Source: Methanolobus mangrovi (lineage in GTDB: Archaea > Halobacteriota > Methanosarcinia > Methanosarcinales > Methanosarcinaceae). From it: 64,000 nt of DNA. Numbering within the stretch: position 1 is the first letter of the stretch; the number at the start of each line of letters is the position of its first letter. The notes below the pieces were generated by a model that worked only from the letters and a program-made list of their open reading frames with translations, had not been told where the DNA came from and did no database searches. The position numbers were made by a program, and so were the translations under genes. Positions 1-10,273 of the stretch are shown piece after piece. Location: positions 1,674,001 to 1,738,000 of the forward strand of contig NZ_CP133594.1 of the NCBI RefSeq assembly GCF_031312535.1. Reading direction: 5' to 3'.

Positions 1-1123
1 CTACAGAATCAACTGAACCTTTTTCCATGATTACCTGGGCTGCTGCCACCTTTGGTTTATCAATGGCAACACCGATGTCGCTCAGGAGCCATACGTATGC
101 TTCTTTTACATCGGGCACTTTGTCCACAATCCTGCCAGCAATATAATGGGACAGGACATTGTATATTTTACCCACATGGCTCACCGGGTTCTTTCCTGCC
201 GCCGCTTCACTGCTAACAGGACGATTCAGAGGAATTATACCATTCACACGGTTGCCACGACCAACCTGCCCGCAGTCGGCATCTTCAGCTGATGTACCTG
301 TAACACTTGTATAGATTCCTTGCATTCCACGGCCGGGAATGTCAAGATTGTTGAAAGAAACAGACGCGTTCATCTCCACACCATTTGATTCCATATAATT
401 TGCCAGGAATCCGTTCATTGCTCCAAAAAGGTCACCCTTCATGTTGAAATAATGCTGTTCGGAATCAACAAAAGAATCAATTAGAGGCATAGCAATTGTA
501 AGATCAAGCTTGTTACCCCGCCTTATACCCATGACCTTAACATCTTCACCTGATTCAGGATATTCTTCCTTGAATTCTGCGGAATTAAGATGTTTCTCCA
601 TATCCATCACTGCATGTTCTGTAAAGGAGAGAGGAGCATACCCAACTGCTGCAGATGTATCATTGGAACCAAGTATGCCCTTTTGCCTTCTGAAGATATC
701 TGTTAGTTCTGCTGAGCCGGGTTTAAGTTCCACCTGATATTCCACAAAATCCTGTTTCATAAAACGCAGATTCTCATCAAACCAGCTTCTGGCAGTATCC
801 ACAGCTATATTGGCAACATCTATCTCTGTATCTTCAGCCTTGAATGTTGCACGGTCACCAATTACAAGAAGCATGGGGTTTACTACAACGCCCCCGCCAA
901 AGATACCTGCAGTCTCACCGGCAACAAGCAGGCATTTATCAATATTATGATGCAAGATCGCATCGAACTTTTCAAGGTATTCAGTACACAAATTGACTGA
1001 TATCCTGTCCATAATAGCATCACAAATACTGTCCGGGTGACCCAGTCCTTTTCTTTCGACTATCTCCAGGTGTTGTTCCGGAGCACTTGCTGCCCTGAAT
1101 TTCTCTACAGTTATATTTCTCAG
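1..1123 (-). CDS. mat: Archaeal S-adenosylmethionine synthetase (methionine adenosyltransferase), 3' end off the window
   Basis: Makes S-adenosylmethionine from methionine and ATP in the cytosol. The reverse-strand frame is open from about 1138 to the window edge and reads as the archaeal MAT family, with the N-terminal block ERKGLGHPDSICDAIMD, then GETAGIFGGGVVVNPML and, near the edge, GKIYNVLSHYIAGRIV. About 374 codons are visible, so roughly 25 residues are missing. The start is odd. No ATG or GTG lies in frame after the TGA at 1142-1144. Candidates are TTG at 1138, without a ribosome binding site, and CTG at 1123, five bases after GGGAGGGG. The CTG start gives L/M-R-N-I, which matches the family's usual M-R-N-I opening, so I prefer it. 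It lies downstream of the RNase P gene on the same strand (about 80 bases apart) and may be co-transcribed. Family assignment is secure; the start codon is not. Confidence 0.93.
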   Translation of the reverse strand, partial: MRNITVEKFRAASAPEQHLEIVERKGLGHPDSICDAIMDRISVNLCTEYLEKFDAILHHNIDKCLLVAGETAGIFGGGVVVNPMLLVIGDRATFKAEDTEIDVANIAVDTARSWFDENLRFMKQDFVEYQVELKPGSAELTDIFRRQKGILGSNDTSAAVGYAPLSFTEHAVMDMEKHLNSAEFKEEYPESGEDVKVMGIRRGNKLDLTIAMPLIDSFVDSEQHYFNMKGDLFGAMNGFLANYMESNGVEMNASVSFNNLDIPGRGMQGIYTSVTGTSAEDADCGQVGRGNRVNGIIPLNRPVSSEAAAGKNPVSHVGKIYNVLSHYIAGRIVDKVPDVKEAYVWLLSDIGVAIDKPKVAAAQVIMEKGSVDSV

Positions 1124-1203
1124 TTTTACCCCTCCCAAGGATCACTGACCGCCATTGGCAGTTACAATATGTAATTTAGATTAAACAGGTATCGGATTAA
1201 TAA

Positions 1204-1908
1204 TTATTCATTTTCAGAAGGAGACACATCTGATGATTGGGCATGTTTCAGATATTCCTGCAATATCATGGGGAATGTGTTAGCAGGGACAAACCTTACA
1301 CCAAGTTCCTCAGCCCATTTCTGAATTCCAAAATCGCTGGCCACAACAGCAGCATCAAGCTCCTTTGCAAGTATAAGAACATCTATATCAGGAGCACTGT
1401 CAAGAATACCATAACGAAGTGCAGAACGGTATTTGTTCCGGAATTTGCCGATATGCCCTCCGATAACCCTCTTCTCGATATCAAAACCAATATCTTTCTT
1501 GGTCTCTGCTTTTGTATCGATGAGCAGGCATTCGGTGGACGCGTCCCAGATGGTTTCCTCGGCAATTACCATTCCCTTGTTGATACGCTCGCGCATATGT
1601 GATACATATTCATGGAATACCTTGGATGGAATCTGCACATTATACCTATCAGGAGCCTTTTTCACAAGCCACGTATCTATCTTTGCAATTACATCGACGT
1701 CACAATTGTTGTTCTGGGCAAACTCATGCAGCTCTTTATAAACAGATGGAAAAGGCACGTAACAGCTTATGCCAAGGTTTAGCCTGGAACTGGCTATGAG
1801 CTCCAATACCTCTTTCATTCCCTCGCATATACCATTCGACCCCATCTTTTCTCTTGTCTGCAAATCGGTCAGTGCAGTGGTATCCAGAACAAAACGTTGC
1901 CTTAGCAT
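1204..1908 (-). CDS. RNA-free ribonuclease P (HARP family, PIN domain)
   Basis: This 234-residue protein matches the family once called 'RNA ligase partner' (UPF0278), now known as HARP, the homologues of Aquifex RNase P. Family members remove the 5' leader of pre-tRNA with a single protein and no RNA subunit. Visible PIN-domain signs are the opening [11 protein letters not shown] with an early acidic residue, the mid-protein acidic/helical insertion (about residues 120-165) and the C-terminal block [22 protein letters not shown], which supplies further metal-binding aspartates. AAGGT at about seven bases before the ATG supports the start. Archaea normally also have the RNA-containing RNase P, so this is likely a second, non-essential activity. 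The 5' leader holds a hairpin shaped like a tRNA T-arm (separate entry). The gene precedes mat on the same strand. Confidence 0.88.
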   Translation of the reverse strand: MLRQRFVLDTTALTDLQTREKMGSNGICEGMKEVLELIASSRLNLGISCYVPFPSVYKELHEFAQNNNCDVDVIAKIDTWLVKKAPDRYNVQIPSKVFHEYVSHMRERINKGMVIAEETIWDASTECLLIDTKAETKKDIGFDIEKRVIGGHIGKFRNKYRSALRYGILDSAPDIDVLILAKELDAAVVASDFGIQKWAEELGVRFVPANTFPMILQEYLKHAQSSDVSPSENE

Positions 1909-1928
1909 GTGATTACCTTCGTGTTGAG

Positions 1929-1945
1929 GCAGGTATTGAACCTGC
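1929..1945 (-). promoter_or_regulatory. T-arm-like hairpin in the leader of the RNase P gene
   Basis: Read on the minus strand, this is a 5-bp stem GCAGG/CCTGC closing the 7-base loop TTCAATA. Stem length, loop length, the G-C closing pair and the TTCRANN loop all match a tRNA T-arm. It lies about 20 bases upstream of the RNase P start codon. I found no matching 5' acceptor strand or D-arm, so it is not a full tRNA. A second possible stem (CTCCG/CGGAG) lies just 5' of it. Function is unknown. Confidence 0.4.
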
Positions 1946-2060
1946 TCCGTATAATATAGATGGGCGGAGTATAGTTAAAGTATTTTTGGTAGTAATACAC
2001 TATCAAAATTATCAATTTGGAAAATGTGGACGATTTTATATATTGGTAGATATTATTATT

Positions 2061-2083
2061 TTACCATTATAATTAAATGGTAA
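2061..2083. promoter_or_regulatory. Inverted repeat upstream of the hybrid histidine kinase
   Basis: A perfect 8-bp inverted repeat, TTACCATT / AATGGTAA, with a 7-base AT-only spacer. It lies about 120 bases before the kinase start and in the divergent gap shared with the RNase P gene. A further GGTA copy sits just upstream at about 2045. It could be a protein-binding site for either gene; no regulator is identified. Confidence 0.3.
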
Positions 2084-2203
2084 TCACTTGCTTTGAATAA
2101 TAGTTGTACACACGATAATATCCCACCACACACATTGCGAAATTAATAGATCATCTTTTCGCGAAGATAACGTGTAGCTTTTCAATCACATAAGAGGAAT
2201 CAA

Positions 2204-5200
2204 ATGAAGATCCGCAGCAAAACCCTGGCAATCCTTGGAATCACCTTTTTCTGCATGTTTGCACTTTTAACAATTACTACCGGACAAATAATAGAGAGTG
2301 GTTTCAACCATCTGGAAGTGGAAGAGATCACTAGAAATGTTGAAAGGGTGAACGCTACCATTGACTCACGGATCGATCACCTGGTGATACTGGCAAATGA
2401 CTGGGGACACTGGGATGACTCTTATTATTTTCTGCTTGGGGAAGATGAAGATTATGTGTACAACAATCTCGACATAAACTCCATGACAAACCTGCAGGTA
2501 GACATGATGTTATATTATGATGCTACCGGTGAATTGTACTCCGCTGTCGGGACGGATCTTGATGCTCATGAAGAAAAAGAAGTATCGACTTCAGTGCTTG
2601 ACTATCTAGGCTCCAATGAGATATTGTTCTCCGGACCTTCTGAACCCGTATATGTAAAAGGTATCATCAATACTCCCGAGGGTACCTTGCTCATAGCATC
2701 TAACCCTATAACACAAAGCATAGACTACGAAACTATAGTCGGCACCCTTGTTGTTGGAAGATATGTGGATGAAGCTTTAATAGCAGAATTACAGGACACA
2801 ACCAAATTACATATTGTTCTGGAAGAAATTGGACCAGATGAGTTGATCCAAAAGAATGAGATGGCTACGCTTTCGCAGGAAAATAGCATATTAAACATTG
2901 AATATGTGAATGATGACGCAGTTATTGGAACCACACTGCTAAACGATATTAACGGAGACAATGCAGTCTCACTGAAAGTTGAAATGACAAGGGAAATATA
3001 CCAGCAGGGGCAATCTGTGATTGCATACCTTTTCTATGCCATACTCTTCCTTGGAATCGTCTACGGTATTGTCCTGATATTCTCCCTTGAGAATTATGTG
3101 TTGTCACGCCTATCTGTCCTCAGCAGGAATCTGACTGCAATCACTAAGGATGGAACATTATCTTCACGTGTTAAGATGGATGGTAATGATGAACTGTACG
3201 ACCTCTCCGAAAACATCAACTATATGCTGGAGACACTTGAGAATAAGGAGAACAAGATACAACAGGCTGAACAGATAAGCCGGAAGAGGATGGAATCCAT
3301 TGTTGAGAACATAATCAGTGGTGTTCTTGTCATTGATGAACAGACACACCAGATCACCGATGTAAATCCAGTCGCTGAAGAGATAATTGGCCTGCCCAGA
3401 AACAAAATTGTGGGCAATTTGTGCCACGAATTCGTATGTCCTGCAGAAAAAGGAAAGTGCCCCATAAGCGACCTTGGAAAAACAGTGAATCGATCAGAAC
3501 GCATCCTGATCAATGCAAAGGGAGAGAAGATACCAATCCTTAAATCCGTAGCAACTGTGGCCCTGTCGGACAAAAAGTACCTGATTGAGAGTTTTGTGGA
3601 CCTGAGTAAGATAAAGGAAGCTGAAAACGAGATAATTCAGGCTAAAATTGTGGCAGAATCTGCAAACCGGGCAAAGAGTGATTTCCTTGCAACCATGAGC
3701 CATGAACTTCGCACACCCCTTAATTCTATAATAGGATTCTCAGACCTGATCCTGGAAGGGAATGCAGGGGAATTGACCGATCCACAGAGCAGGTATATTA
3801 CAAACATATCTACAAGTGGGAAACATTTACTTTCACTAATAAACAATGTGCTTGACCTTTCTAAGATCGAAGCAGGAAAAATGGAGCTGTATTTGGAGGA
3901 GTTCCCGGTTGAAGAGACCCTTATTGAAGTAAAACAACTGATGACAACTCTCGCTAACAAAAAAGGAATCACTGTCAATTATAATGTAGATCAGCCGGTG
4001 ACGATGATATGCGCTGATAAGATCAAGTTGAAGCAGATACTTTACAATCTTATCAGTAATGCCATCAAATTTACCCCGCAACACGGCACAATAGACGTTA
4101 ATGTTGAGGCATTAGAAAATATTGTCAGATTCTCTGTTAAGGATAATGGCATTGGAATCTCGGAAGAGGGTCTTGCCAGGCTATTCCAGCCTTTCACCCA
4201 ACTGGACTCTGCCGCTAACAGGCAATACGAGGGAAGCGGACTTGGACTTACCCTTGTAAAGAGATTTGTGGAACTGCATAAAGGAAGAATATGGGTCGAA
4301 AGTGAGCCAGGAAAAAGTACCACCTTTACTTTTGAATTGCCATTAGATGAAAACATAGATAGTCCTGACAAAAGAGACAATGCTCCTGAAAATGTAGATA
4401 GCATCCCTGATTCTCCTGATGATGCACCAGCACACATCATCCCCGAGAACAGCACAGGTGATGAAGCACTCATACTTGTTGTGGAAGATGACGAGACATC
4501 CAGGGAATTGCTTGAGGAGACGTTGAAATATGCAGGTTATCGCGTGATCTCTACATCCAAAGGTGAAGAAGCCATAAAACTTGCTGAAAATATGAATCCC
4601 TTTGCCATAACTCTCGATGTGATGATGCCAGGGATGGATGGATGGGATGTGCTCAAAGAGTTAAAAAGAAAAGAAAGCACGAGACACATACCTGTTGTTA
4701 TCACTACAATGCTTGATGATCGCAAGATTGGTACAGAATTGGGAGCAGAGGAACACTTCATCAAGCCGGTGGAGAAAGAGATACTTATAGCAACACTCGA
4801 AAAAATAAGAAGCTATAATTCAAAATCATCCTTCAGGGTACTGGTAGTGGATGATGAGAAAATTGCTGTTGAGATGATGGAAGAGATGCTTAAAGATACA
4901 AATTACGATGTACTGACAGCCTATGGTGGACAGGAAGCCATTGTTACCGCTTTAAATGACCATCCTGATGTCATCGTGCTTGACCTTATGATGCCAAACG
5001 TGACCGGCTATGATGTTATTAAAGCACTGAAGGAAAATAAAGGAACAAAAGACATCCCCATTATTATCTGCACAGCCAGGCATCTGGAGAGAGAAGACGA
5101 AGAAGCCTTAAAAGGACAGATATCAGGTTTTATGCAGAAGGGCGAGTTCAGCAAAGAGAAACTGATCTCATGCATCAGGAATCTCCATAAAAATGGAAAC

Positions 5201-5224
5201 CAGAATGATTCCGACAACACATAG
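2204..5224 (+). CDS. Membrane hybrid histidine kinase: CHASE4-HAMP-PAS-HisKA-HATPase-REC-REC
   Basis: A 1006-residue sensor. A membrane helix (about 8-30) is followed by an extracytoplasmic CHASE4-like domain (about 45-255; NDWGHWDDSYYF is typical), a second helix (about 272-297), HAMP (about 298-350), a PAS domain (about 362-470), HisKA with the phospho-acceptor His500 in FLATMSHELRTPLN, and a HATPase with N (LISNAIKF), G1 (DNGIGIS) and G2 (GSGLGLTL) boxes. Two receiver domains end the protein, with phospho-acceptor aspartates at about 805 and 927. The PAS domain holds three cysteines (Cys407, Cys412, Cys419) that could bind a cofactor or respond to redox state; that is inference. GAGGAATCAA before the ATG supports the start. 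There is no DNA-binding output and no cognate regulator beside it. The signal is unknown. It converges with a chemoreceptor gene. Confidence 0.92.
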   Translation: MKIRSKTLAILGITFFCMFALLTITTGQIIESGFNHLEVEEITRNVERVNATIDSRIDHLVILANDWGHWDDSYYFLLGEDEDYVYNNLDINSMTNLQVDMMLYYDATGELYSAVGTDLDAHEEKEVSTSVLDYLGSNEILFSGPSEPVYVKGIINTPEGTLLIASNPITQSIDYETIVGTLVVGRYVDEALIAELQDTTKLHIVLEEIGPDELIQKNEMATLSQENSILNIEYVNDDAVIGTTLLNDINGDNAVSLKVEMTREIYQQGQSVIAYLFYAILFLGIVYGIVLIFSLENYVLSRLSVLSRNLTAITKDGTLSSRVKMDGNDELYDLSENINYMLETLENKENKIQQAEQISRKRMESIVENIISGVLVIDEQTHQITDVNPVAEEIIGLPRNKIVGNLCHEFVCPAEKGKCPISDLGKTVNRSERILINAKGEKIPILKSVATVALSDKKYLIESFVDLSKIKEAENEIIQAKIVAESANRAKSDFLATMSHELRTPLNSIIGFSDLILEGNAGELTDPQSRYITNISTSGKHLLSLINNVLDLSKIEAGKMELYLEEFPVEETLIEVKQLMTTLANKKGITVNYNVDQPVTMICADKIKLKQILYNLISNAIKFTPQHGTIDVNVEALENIVRFSVKDNGIGISEEGLARLFQPFTQLDSAANRQYEGSGLGLTLVKRFVELHKGRIWVESEPGKSTTFTFELPLDENIDSPDKRDNAPENVDSIPDSPDDAPAHIIPENSTGDEALILVVEDDETSRELLEETLKYAGYRVISTSKGEEAIKLAENMNPFAITLDVMMPGMDGWDVLKELKRKESTRHIPVVITTMLDDRKIGTELGAEEHFIKPVEKEILIATLEKIRSYNSKSSFRVLVVDDEKIAVEMMEEMLKDTNYDVLTAYGGQEAIVTALNDHPDVIVLDLMMPNVTGYDVIKALKENKGTKDIPIIICTARHLEREDEEALKGQISGFMQKGEFSKEKLISCIRNLHKNGNQNDSDNT

Positions 5225-5453
5225 AACATTAAATGATGATATGGGAACCTGTATGAATACTGTATTAATGCAGGTTAATCATTTTTTTGAAACTGCATGT
5301 GAGAGATATTTGTACAAGCCGTCTGCGTTTTAAAGATATTTGCAAGTAGTTGCTTTAGAAAACACAAAAGAAACGTAGCATTATAAATTAAAGAGCAGGT
5401 GCCAGAGTAAACCCTCACACCTCACGTAAATTAAAAATGAACAGGCAGGATGC

Positions 5454-7505
5454 CTATTCAATTCTGAATTTTGCAGCACCCTGCATCAGGCTGTTTGCAA
5501 GATCTGCAAGTTGCTGGGCAGATGCTGAAAGTTCTTCCATGGAAGCGGTTTGCTCCTGAACAGATGCTGATGCCTGTTCAGTACCTGCAGCGGATTGCTC
5601 TGAAATTGAAGATACTTCCTCAACGGAAGCGGTTACCTCTTCAATGCTGGCAGCCTGTTCCTCGGCGGCAGCAGCGATTTCCTGTGCCATCCTTGCAATT
5701 TGCTCACTGCCCTCAACAATGGACCTTACAGCTTCAACTGTTTCCTTGAGGGATGCTGCACCAACCGATACCTTACTTGTTCCTTTTTCCATAGCATCTA
5801 CAGCTTCGTTGCTGCCGTTCTGTATGTCCTGGATAAGTACAGAGATATCCTTTGTCGCTCGGCTTGAATCTTCTGCAAGCTTGCGGACCTCATCAGCGAC
5901 AACGGCAAAACCCCTGCCGTGTTCTCCGGCACGGGCTGCTTCTATTGCAGCGTTGAGTGCAAGGAGGTTGGTCTGGTCAGCAATCGAAGTAATGAGGTTC
6001 ACAATATCCCCTATCTGCTTTGATTTACCATCGAGTTCACGAATAACTTTAGCTGAGTCGGATACAGCACCCTGTATTTCATCCATCTGAGCGAGAAGCT
6101 TTTCTGATTCCTTACCGATACCCCTGATAGTCTCACTTGCCATACTTGCATTCTGAGCTGCATTCTGTGCGTTTGATGCAATCTCCTGAACACTGACGGA
6201 CATGTCATTCATTGCATTGGAAACTTCTATTGCCTTTGATGACTGGATTTGAGCACCCTGTGAGATGTCAGTCACTGTTTCGGATATCTGGCCGGAGGAA
6301 GCTGTCATCTGTTCTGAAGATGCTGATATCTCTTGTGAAGTTGAAGCTACCCTGGAAGCACCTTCCTGAACTTCTGATATCAGTCCTGTCAGGTTTCCTA
6401 CCATTGATCTTAGCGCGTTGGAAAGTTGTCCAAGCTCATTGGAAGAATCGTTTTCCAGCTCTACAGTAAGATCGCCGGCAGCAACTTTATTGGCTGCATC
6501 AAGCATTTCATTGACCGCCTTTGAGATCATTTTAGAAATGAATAAAGCCATTACAGAACCTACAATAATAGCAAGCACAACCATGACGATCATTGTAAGG
6601 ATAGAGCTTGACATTTCCTGATCCATCTTTTCTTTCTGATCTGCACGGGCTTCCTCTGTTATAACCTGAACATCAGATGCAGCTTCATGCATCTCTTCGC
6701 TTGCAACTACCTGTTGTTCTGCATATGAAACATAGGAGTTGAAATCTGATTTATATGCGTTTGTTGCTGCGACTATGGCCTGGACATTTTCTTTGTCTGC
6801 CTTATTCTGGAATCGTGAATCGAGGGTTTCTGAAATTACTATAATCTCATCCATTAGCTCATTAACATTTTCTGCATACTGGTGGTCAACATGCATCATA
6901 AAACGCAATCTTTCACCACGTGCCTGGAGGAGTAACTGGCTGAGACGATTTGCATATTCAACGTTTTCAAACTCTTCTTCAAGAAGAACGTTGTTAGCAT
7001 TTTGTTCAAGCGCCTGTGTATAATCCTCGTCCTGGCTGATGAGTACTTCATTTATCAGCTCTTCAAGAACCAGACCCTGCTGGATCATAGCTGCTTCTGT
7101 TTCTTCTTTCTGACCTTCGAGTTCAACATATCTATTGAATGCTGTATTATACGTTAGAGCAGCCTTTTGAACATCGTCCATCTGTTGATCATTCGCAGCA
7201 TCCTTGAATGATACCTTTGATGCCTCGGTCTGGGCTACTATATCATTTACAACAGTGTTTACCTGTGTTGCATAGACATCGTCCATTGTTAATTGATAGG
7301 TTGCTTCATCAAAACGAGCATCTTTCATGTATTTTACCAGACGGTTCATGTCATCCGCCTTAATGACCCTATCATCAACCTTTTGCATTCCATTATAACC
7401 GCTGTAACCAACGATAGCGGTCAGTATGAGCAATACTGCAAAACTTCCAAGGAGAAGATTTTTGATTTGTATGTTTTCTAGTTTTTTTATAATATCTTCA
7501 AACAT
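5454..7505 (-). CDS. Methyl-accepting chemotaxis protein with a helical periplasmic-type sensor
   Basis: A 683-residue chemoreceptor from ATG 7505; a GTG/ATG reading extending to 7568 adds 21 residues of unlikely sequence, so I chose the internal ATG that opens [17 protein letters not shown] first membrane helix (about 14-36) leads into an all-helical extracytoplasmic region of about 260 residues, resembling the four-helix/HBM type of sensor. A second membrane helix, HAMP, and the signalling domain follow, with the conserved hairpin tip [19 protein letters not shown]. It would pass a signal to CheA/CheW and thence to the archaellum motor; no che genes are present in this window. It is divergent from a second chemoreceptor with a different sensor. 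The ligand cannot be predicted. Confidence 0.92.
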   Translation of the reverse strand: MFEDIIKKLENIQIKNLLLGSFAVLLILTAIVGYSGYNGMQKVDDRVIKADDMNRLVKYMKDARFDEATYQLTMDDVYATQVNTVVNDIVAQTEASKVSFKDAANDQQMDDVQKAALTYNTAFNRYVELEGQKEETEAAMIQQGLVLEELINEVLISQDEDYTQALEQNANNVLLEEEFENVEYANRLSQLLLQARGERLRFMMHVDHQYAENVNELMDEIIVISETLDSRFQNKADKENVQAIVAATNAYKSDFNSYVSYAEQQVVASEEMHEAASDVQVITEEARADQKEKMDQEMSSSILTMIVMVVLAIIVGSVMALFISKMISKAVNEMLDAANKVAAGDLTVELENDSSNELGQLSNALRSMVGNLTGLISEVQEGASRVASTSQEISASSEQMTASSGQISETVTDISQGAQIQSSKAIEVSNAMNDMSVSVQEIASNAQNAAQNASMASETIRGIGKESEKLLAQMDEIQGAVSDSAKVIRELDGKSKQIGDIVNLITSIADQTNLLALNAAIEAARAGEHGRGFAVVADEVRKLAEDSSRATKDISVLIQDIQNGSNEAVDAMEKGTSKVSVGAASLKETVEAVRSIVEGSEQIARMAQEIAAAAEEQAASIEEVTASVEEVSSISEQSAAGTEQASASVQEQTASMEELSASAQQLADLANSLMQGAAKFRIE

Positions 7506-8022
7506 GGTTTGACATCCCGTGTACCAACACAAGTAATAATTTATAGTAAGTTTCTGTGAACTCATCATTGCTAATGAACTGTTAGTGAAAATGTATGATT
7601 GTTCAACAGTTGAGCTTTACATACAAATTATAATATAAAACAGTAATTATACATGATTAATAGATAATTAAACAATAATTTACGCTATCAGAATAACCTT
7701 TTTGACCTTCACTCTTTTTTATCATGTAGCTTTTAAAGATTTGTAGCAAATGAGATTCTATTTTAACAAAGTATCCTGCTATGGAAATTGCAAGCACCTA
7801 GCAATAATTTTAAATATGGATTTAATTTGCACTGTGGTTTAACCCAGATAAATAGTATATATATTTTATGAGTGAATAAACTTATTTAGAAGAAAAATAC
7901 GCATCAATAAAACGGTTTTTACTAATACATACTAAATATAGTATGTTTTAAATATAATAAATTAGTATTTATATTTTCGTGTGACGGTGTTGCACTTATT
8001 TTGAACAAAATAAAAGAAATAG
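7506..8022. other. AT-rich divergent promoter region between two chemoreceptors
   Basis: This 517-base gap has no convincing gene. It is very AT-rich with many TATA-like runs serving both divergent receptors. The clearest element is a perfect 8-bp inverted repeat, ACATACTA / TAGTATGT, with a 4-base spacer at 7927-7946, about 80 bases before the right-hand receptor's start. Confidence 0.5.
7927..7946. promoter_or_regulatory. 8-bp inverted repeat upstream of the dCache chemoreceptor
   Basis: ACATACTA-AATA-TAGTATGT is a perfect two-fold symmetric site of 20 bp. It lies just upstream of TATA-like runs (about 7950-7975) that could drive the gene starting at 8023, which is a usual place for an archaeal regulator to bind. 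The regulator is unknown. Confidence 0.35.
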
Positions 8023-10179
8023 ATGAGAAAAATGAATTTTAAAAATATGAATATCAACACTAGACTAATTCTATACATCGTTACAAGTGTTACTATATTG
8101 ATGGCTATAAGCACCTATGTAATCGTTGACAAAGTGACAGAACAGGAGATGAATATGGCCTATTCTGAATCTGAAAACATTGCAAGGGGTTATGCATACC
8201 AATATGACAGTGGTATGCAGTCGAACCAGTTACTTGCACAAACACTTGCAAGCACCATGGAGAACTATGGAACAGGCGACAGGGATGAAGTCAATGCCAT
8301 ACTGAAGAGCCTGCTGCAAGAAGACCAAGGGCTACTGGGAACATATGTTGCATACGAAGCCAATGATTTTGATGGGAACGATGCAGAATTTGCAAACACA
8401 CAGGGACACGACTCAACCGGAAGATTCATCCCATACTGGAGCAGGATCGGCGGTTCTGTTGCCCTTGACCCCCTCGCTGGTTATGAGACCGATGATTATT
8501 ACCAGTTACCAAAATCCCTGAAACAGGATGTTATTCTTGAGCCTTTTATGTATGACGGAGTAATGATGATCAGCTATGTATCCCCCATAATAAAAGAAGG
8601 AGATTTCATAGGAATTGCTGGTGTGGATGTTTCACTGGATTATATAGACGAAGAGGTTTCAAAAGTCACTGTCTTTGATACGGGATACGCATTCATGGTC
8701 AGTAATTCAGGAATGTTCATGTCACACCCTGATGAAAAGAAATGGATAGGCACAAAATACCTTGCTGATTTCGATGATCCGGAAATAAACAAAATGGCAA
8801 CTGATATTGAGAATGGTGTCAGCGGACATGTTGAAGTCATTGACCCTACAACGGGTAAAGAAGTGACCATGGTTTACCACCCGGTAGAAACTGCTGATTT
8901 TGCATTCGTACTGAGTATCCCTGAAGAAGAGATGTTTGCAGGGGCAATGGAACTCAGGAACCAGTTGATCATCATATCTTTGATTGCGATCATTGCAATG
9001 GCAGGAATAGCCTACCTGATAGCACGCTCCATTACCAAGCCGATAGAAGATATCGTTGATGATTTCAAGAATATATCGACCGATGCACTTGAGGGTAAAC
9101 TCGATCGAAAGGCAGAAACCGATGTCGGTGTGGACTTCGAGGCAATCCCCAGAGGACTGAATGATATTATGCAAACTTTGAATGGAATCATTACCGATAT
9201 CAGCAGAAATTCAAATGTGATTGCCAGTACATCTGAACAGATGTCTGCAGCTATTGAAGAAGTCACAGCTACATCCGAAGATGTCTCAAGAACTATTGGC
9301 GACATCGCAAAAGGAGCACATGAACAATCCTCTAAAGCAGAAGACATCTCCCGTGCAATGACCGATATGTCATCAAACGTCCAGGACATAGCCGTCAATG
9401 CGCAGAGATCAGCCGAGATTGCCATGGAATCAAGTGAACAGACAAAAGCTGTCGGATATAAGTCAGAGGAACTGATGAAACAGATGGAAGAGATACAGAG
9501 AACATCCATCGAATCTGTGAATGCGATAAGGGAACTGGAATCTAAATCCAAGCAGATAGGAGAAATAGTCAACCTCATCACCAATATCGCTGACCAGACC
9601 AACCTCCTTGCGCTCAATGCAGCTATCGAAGCAGCACGTGCTGGCGAACACGGCAGGGGTTTTGCAGTCGTTGCTGATGAGGTTCGCAAACTTGCAGAGG
9701 AATCCGGTAGTGCAGCAAAGCAGATATCAGGCCTTATCCATGAGATACAGAATGATACTGATGTCGTAGTTGACTCAGTAGAAAAGGGCAATACCACGGT
9801 TTCCAGCGGAGTTCAGGCTCTCGATGAAACTGCTAGAGCTATGAGAGAGATCGTTGAAGGTTCTATCAAGGTCGCTGAAATGGTACAGGACATTGCTGCT
9901 GCCGCTGAAGAACAGTCTGCTTCCATCGAGGAGATAACAGCTTCTGTTGAGGAGGTAACATCAATTTCCCAGGAAGCCGCTGCGGGAACTGAAGAGACAT
10001 CAGCATCTGTCGACCAGCAGGGCATGTCTATGCAGGAACTTGGCCGAAGCTCACAAGAACTTGCCGGCATGGCTGTTGCGATGCAGGAAATGGTAAACAA
10101 GTTCGTGCTTGCAAGTGACGATGTTGTGGCGCATGAGGATGCACCTAAATTAAAAAATAGCGGAAAGGGACTGCATTAA
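8023..10179 (+). CDS. Methyl-accepting chemotaxis protein with dCache-type sensor
   Basis: A 718-residue chemoreceptor. After a membrane helix (about 15-33) comes a dCache-like extracytoplasmic domain (about 40-300), recognisable from the sequence [19 protein letters not shown], the segment [11 protein letters not shown] and the membrane-distal to proximal repeat around [19 protein letters not shown] second helix (about 308-330), HAMP and the signalling domain with [19 protein letters not shown] follow. dCache domains often bind small organic ligands such as amino acids or amines, but the ligand here is not predictable. ATG 8023 is used; an in-frame ATG four codons later is possible. The signalling half closely resembles the divergent receptor at 5454-7505, so both probably feed the same CheA. 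A strong terminator overlaps the stop codon. Confidence 0.93.
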   Translation: MRKMNFKNMNINTRLILYIVTSVTILMAISTYVIVDKVTEQEMNMAYSESENIARGYAYQYDSGMQSNQLLAQTLASTMENYGTGDRDEVNAILKSLLQEDQGLLGTYVAYEANDFDGNDAEFANTQGHDSTGRFIPYWSRIGGSVALDPLAGYETDDYYQLPKSLKQDVILEPFMYDGVMMISYVSPIIKEGDFIGIAGVDVSLDYIDEEVSKVTVFDTGYAFMVSNSGMFMSHPDEKKWIGTKYLADFDDPEINKMATDIENGVSGHVEVIDPTTGKEVTMVYHPVETADFAFVLSIPEEEMFAGAMELRNQLIIISLIAIIAMAGIAYLIARSITKPIEDIVDDFKNISTDALEGKLDRKAETDVGVDFEAIPRGLNDIMQTLNGIITDISRNSNVIASTSEQMSAAIEEVTATSEDVSRTIGDIAKGAHEQSSKAEDISRAMTDMSSNVQDIAVNAQRSAEIAMESSEQTKAVGYKSEELMKQMEEIQRTSIESVNAIRELESKSKQIGEIVNLITNIADQTNLLALNAAIEAARAGEHGRGFAVVADEVRKLAEESGSAAKQISGLIHEIQNDTDVVVDSVEKGNTTVSSGVQALDETARAMREIVEGSIKVAEMVQDIAAAAEEQSASIEEITASVEEVTSISQEAAAGTEETSASVDQQGMSMQELGRSSQELAGMAVAMQEMVNKFVLASDDVVAHEDAPKLKNSGKGLH

Positions 10180-10199
10180 TTGTCCCTTTTATTTTTGTT
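10164..10199 (+). terminator. Terminator hairpin after the chemoreceptor
   Basis: An 8-bp perfect stem, AAAGGGAC / GTCCCTTT, with a 10-base loop that contains the stop codon, followed by a T-rich run. The position is right for the end of the chemoreceptor transcript. Confidence 0.65.
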
Positions 10200-10273
10200 T
10201 TTGCTTTTTACTTTTCTAGTTCAGGTTTCAAATTGAAGTTATTAGTGATGATTTGTCAGCAAACTGTTGACAA

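Noticed and set aside
1920-2010. A possible tRNA gene on the minus strand, because of the perfect T-arm
   Set aside because: The expected 5' acceptor strand (complement of CTCAACA) and D-arm are not found in the 60 bases upstream; only the T-arm-like hairpin is supported.
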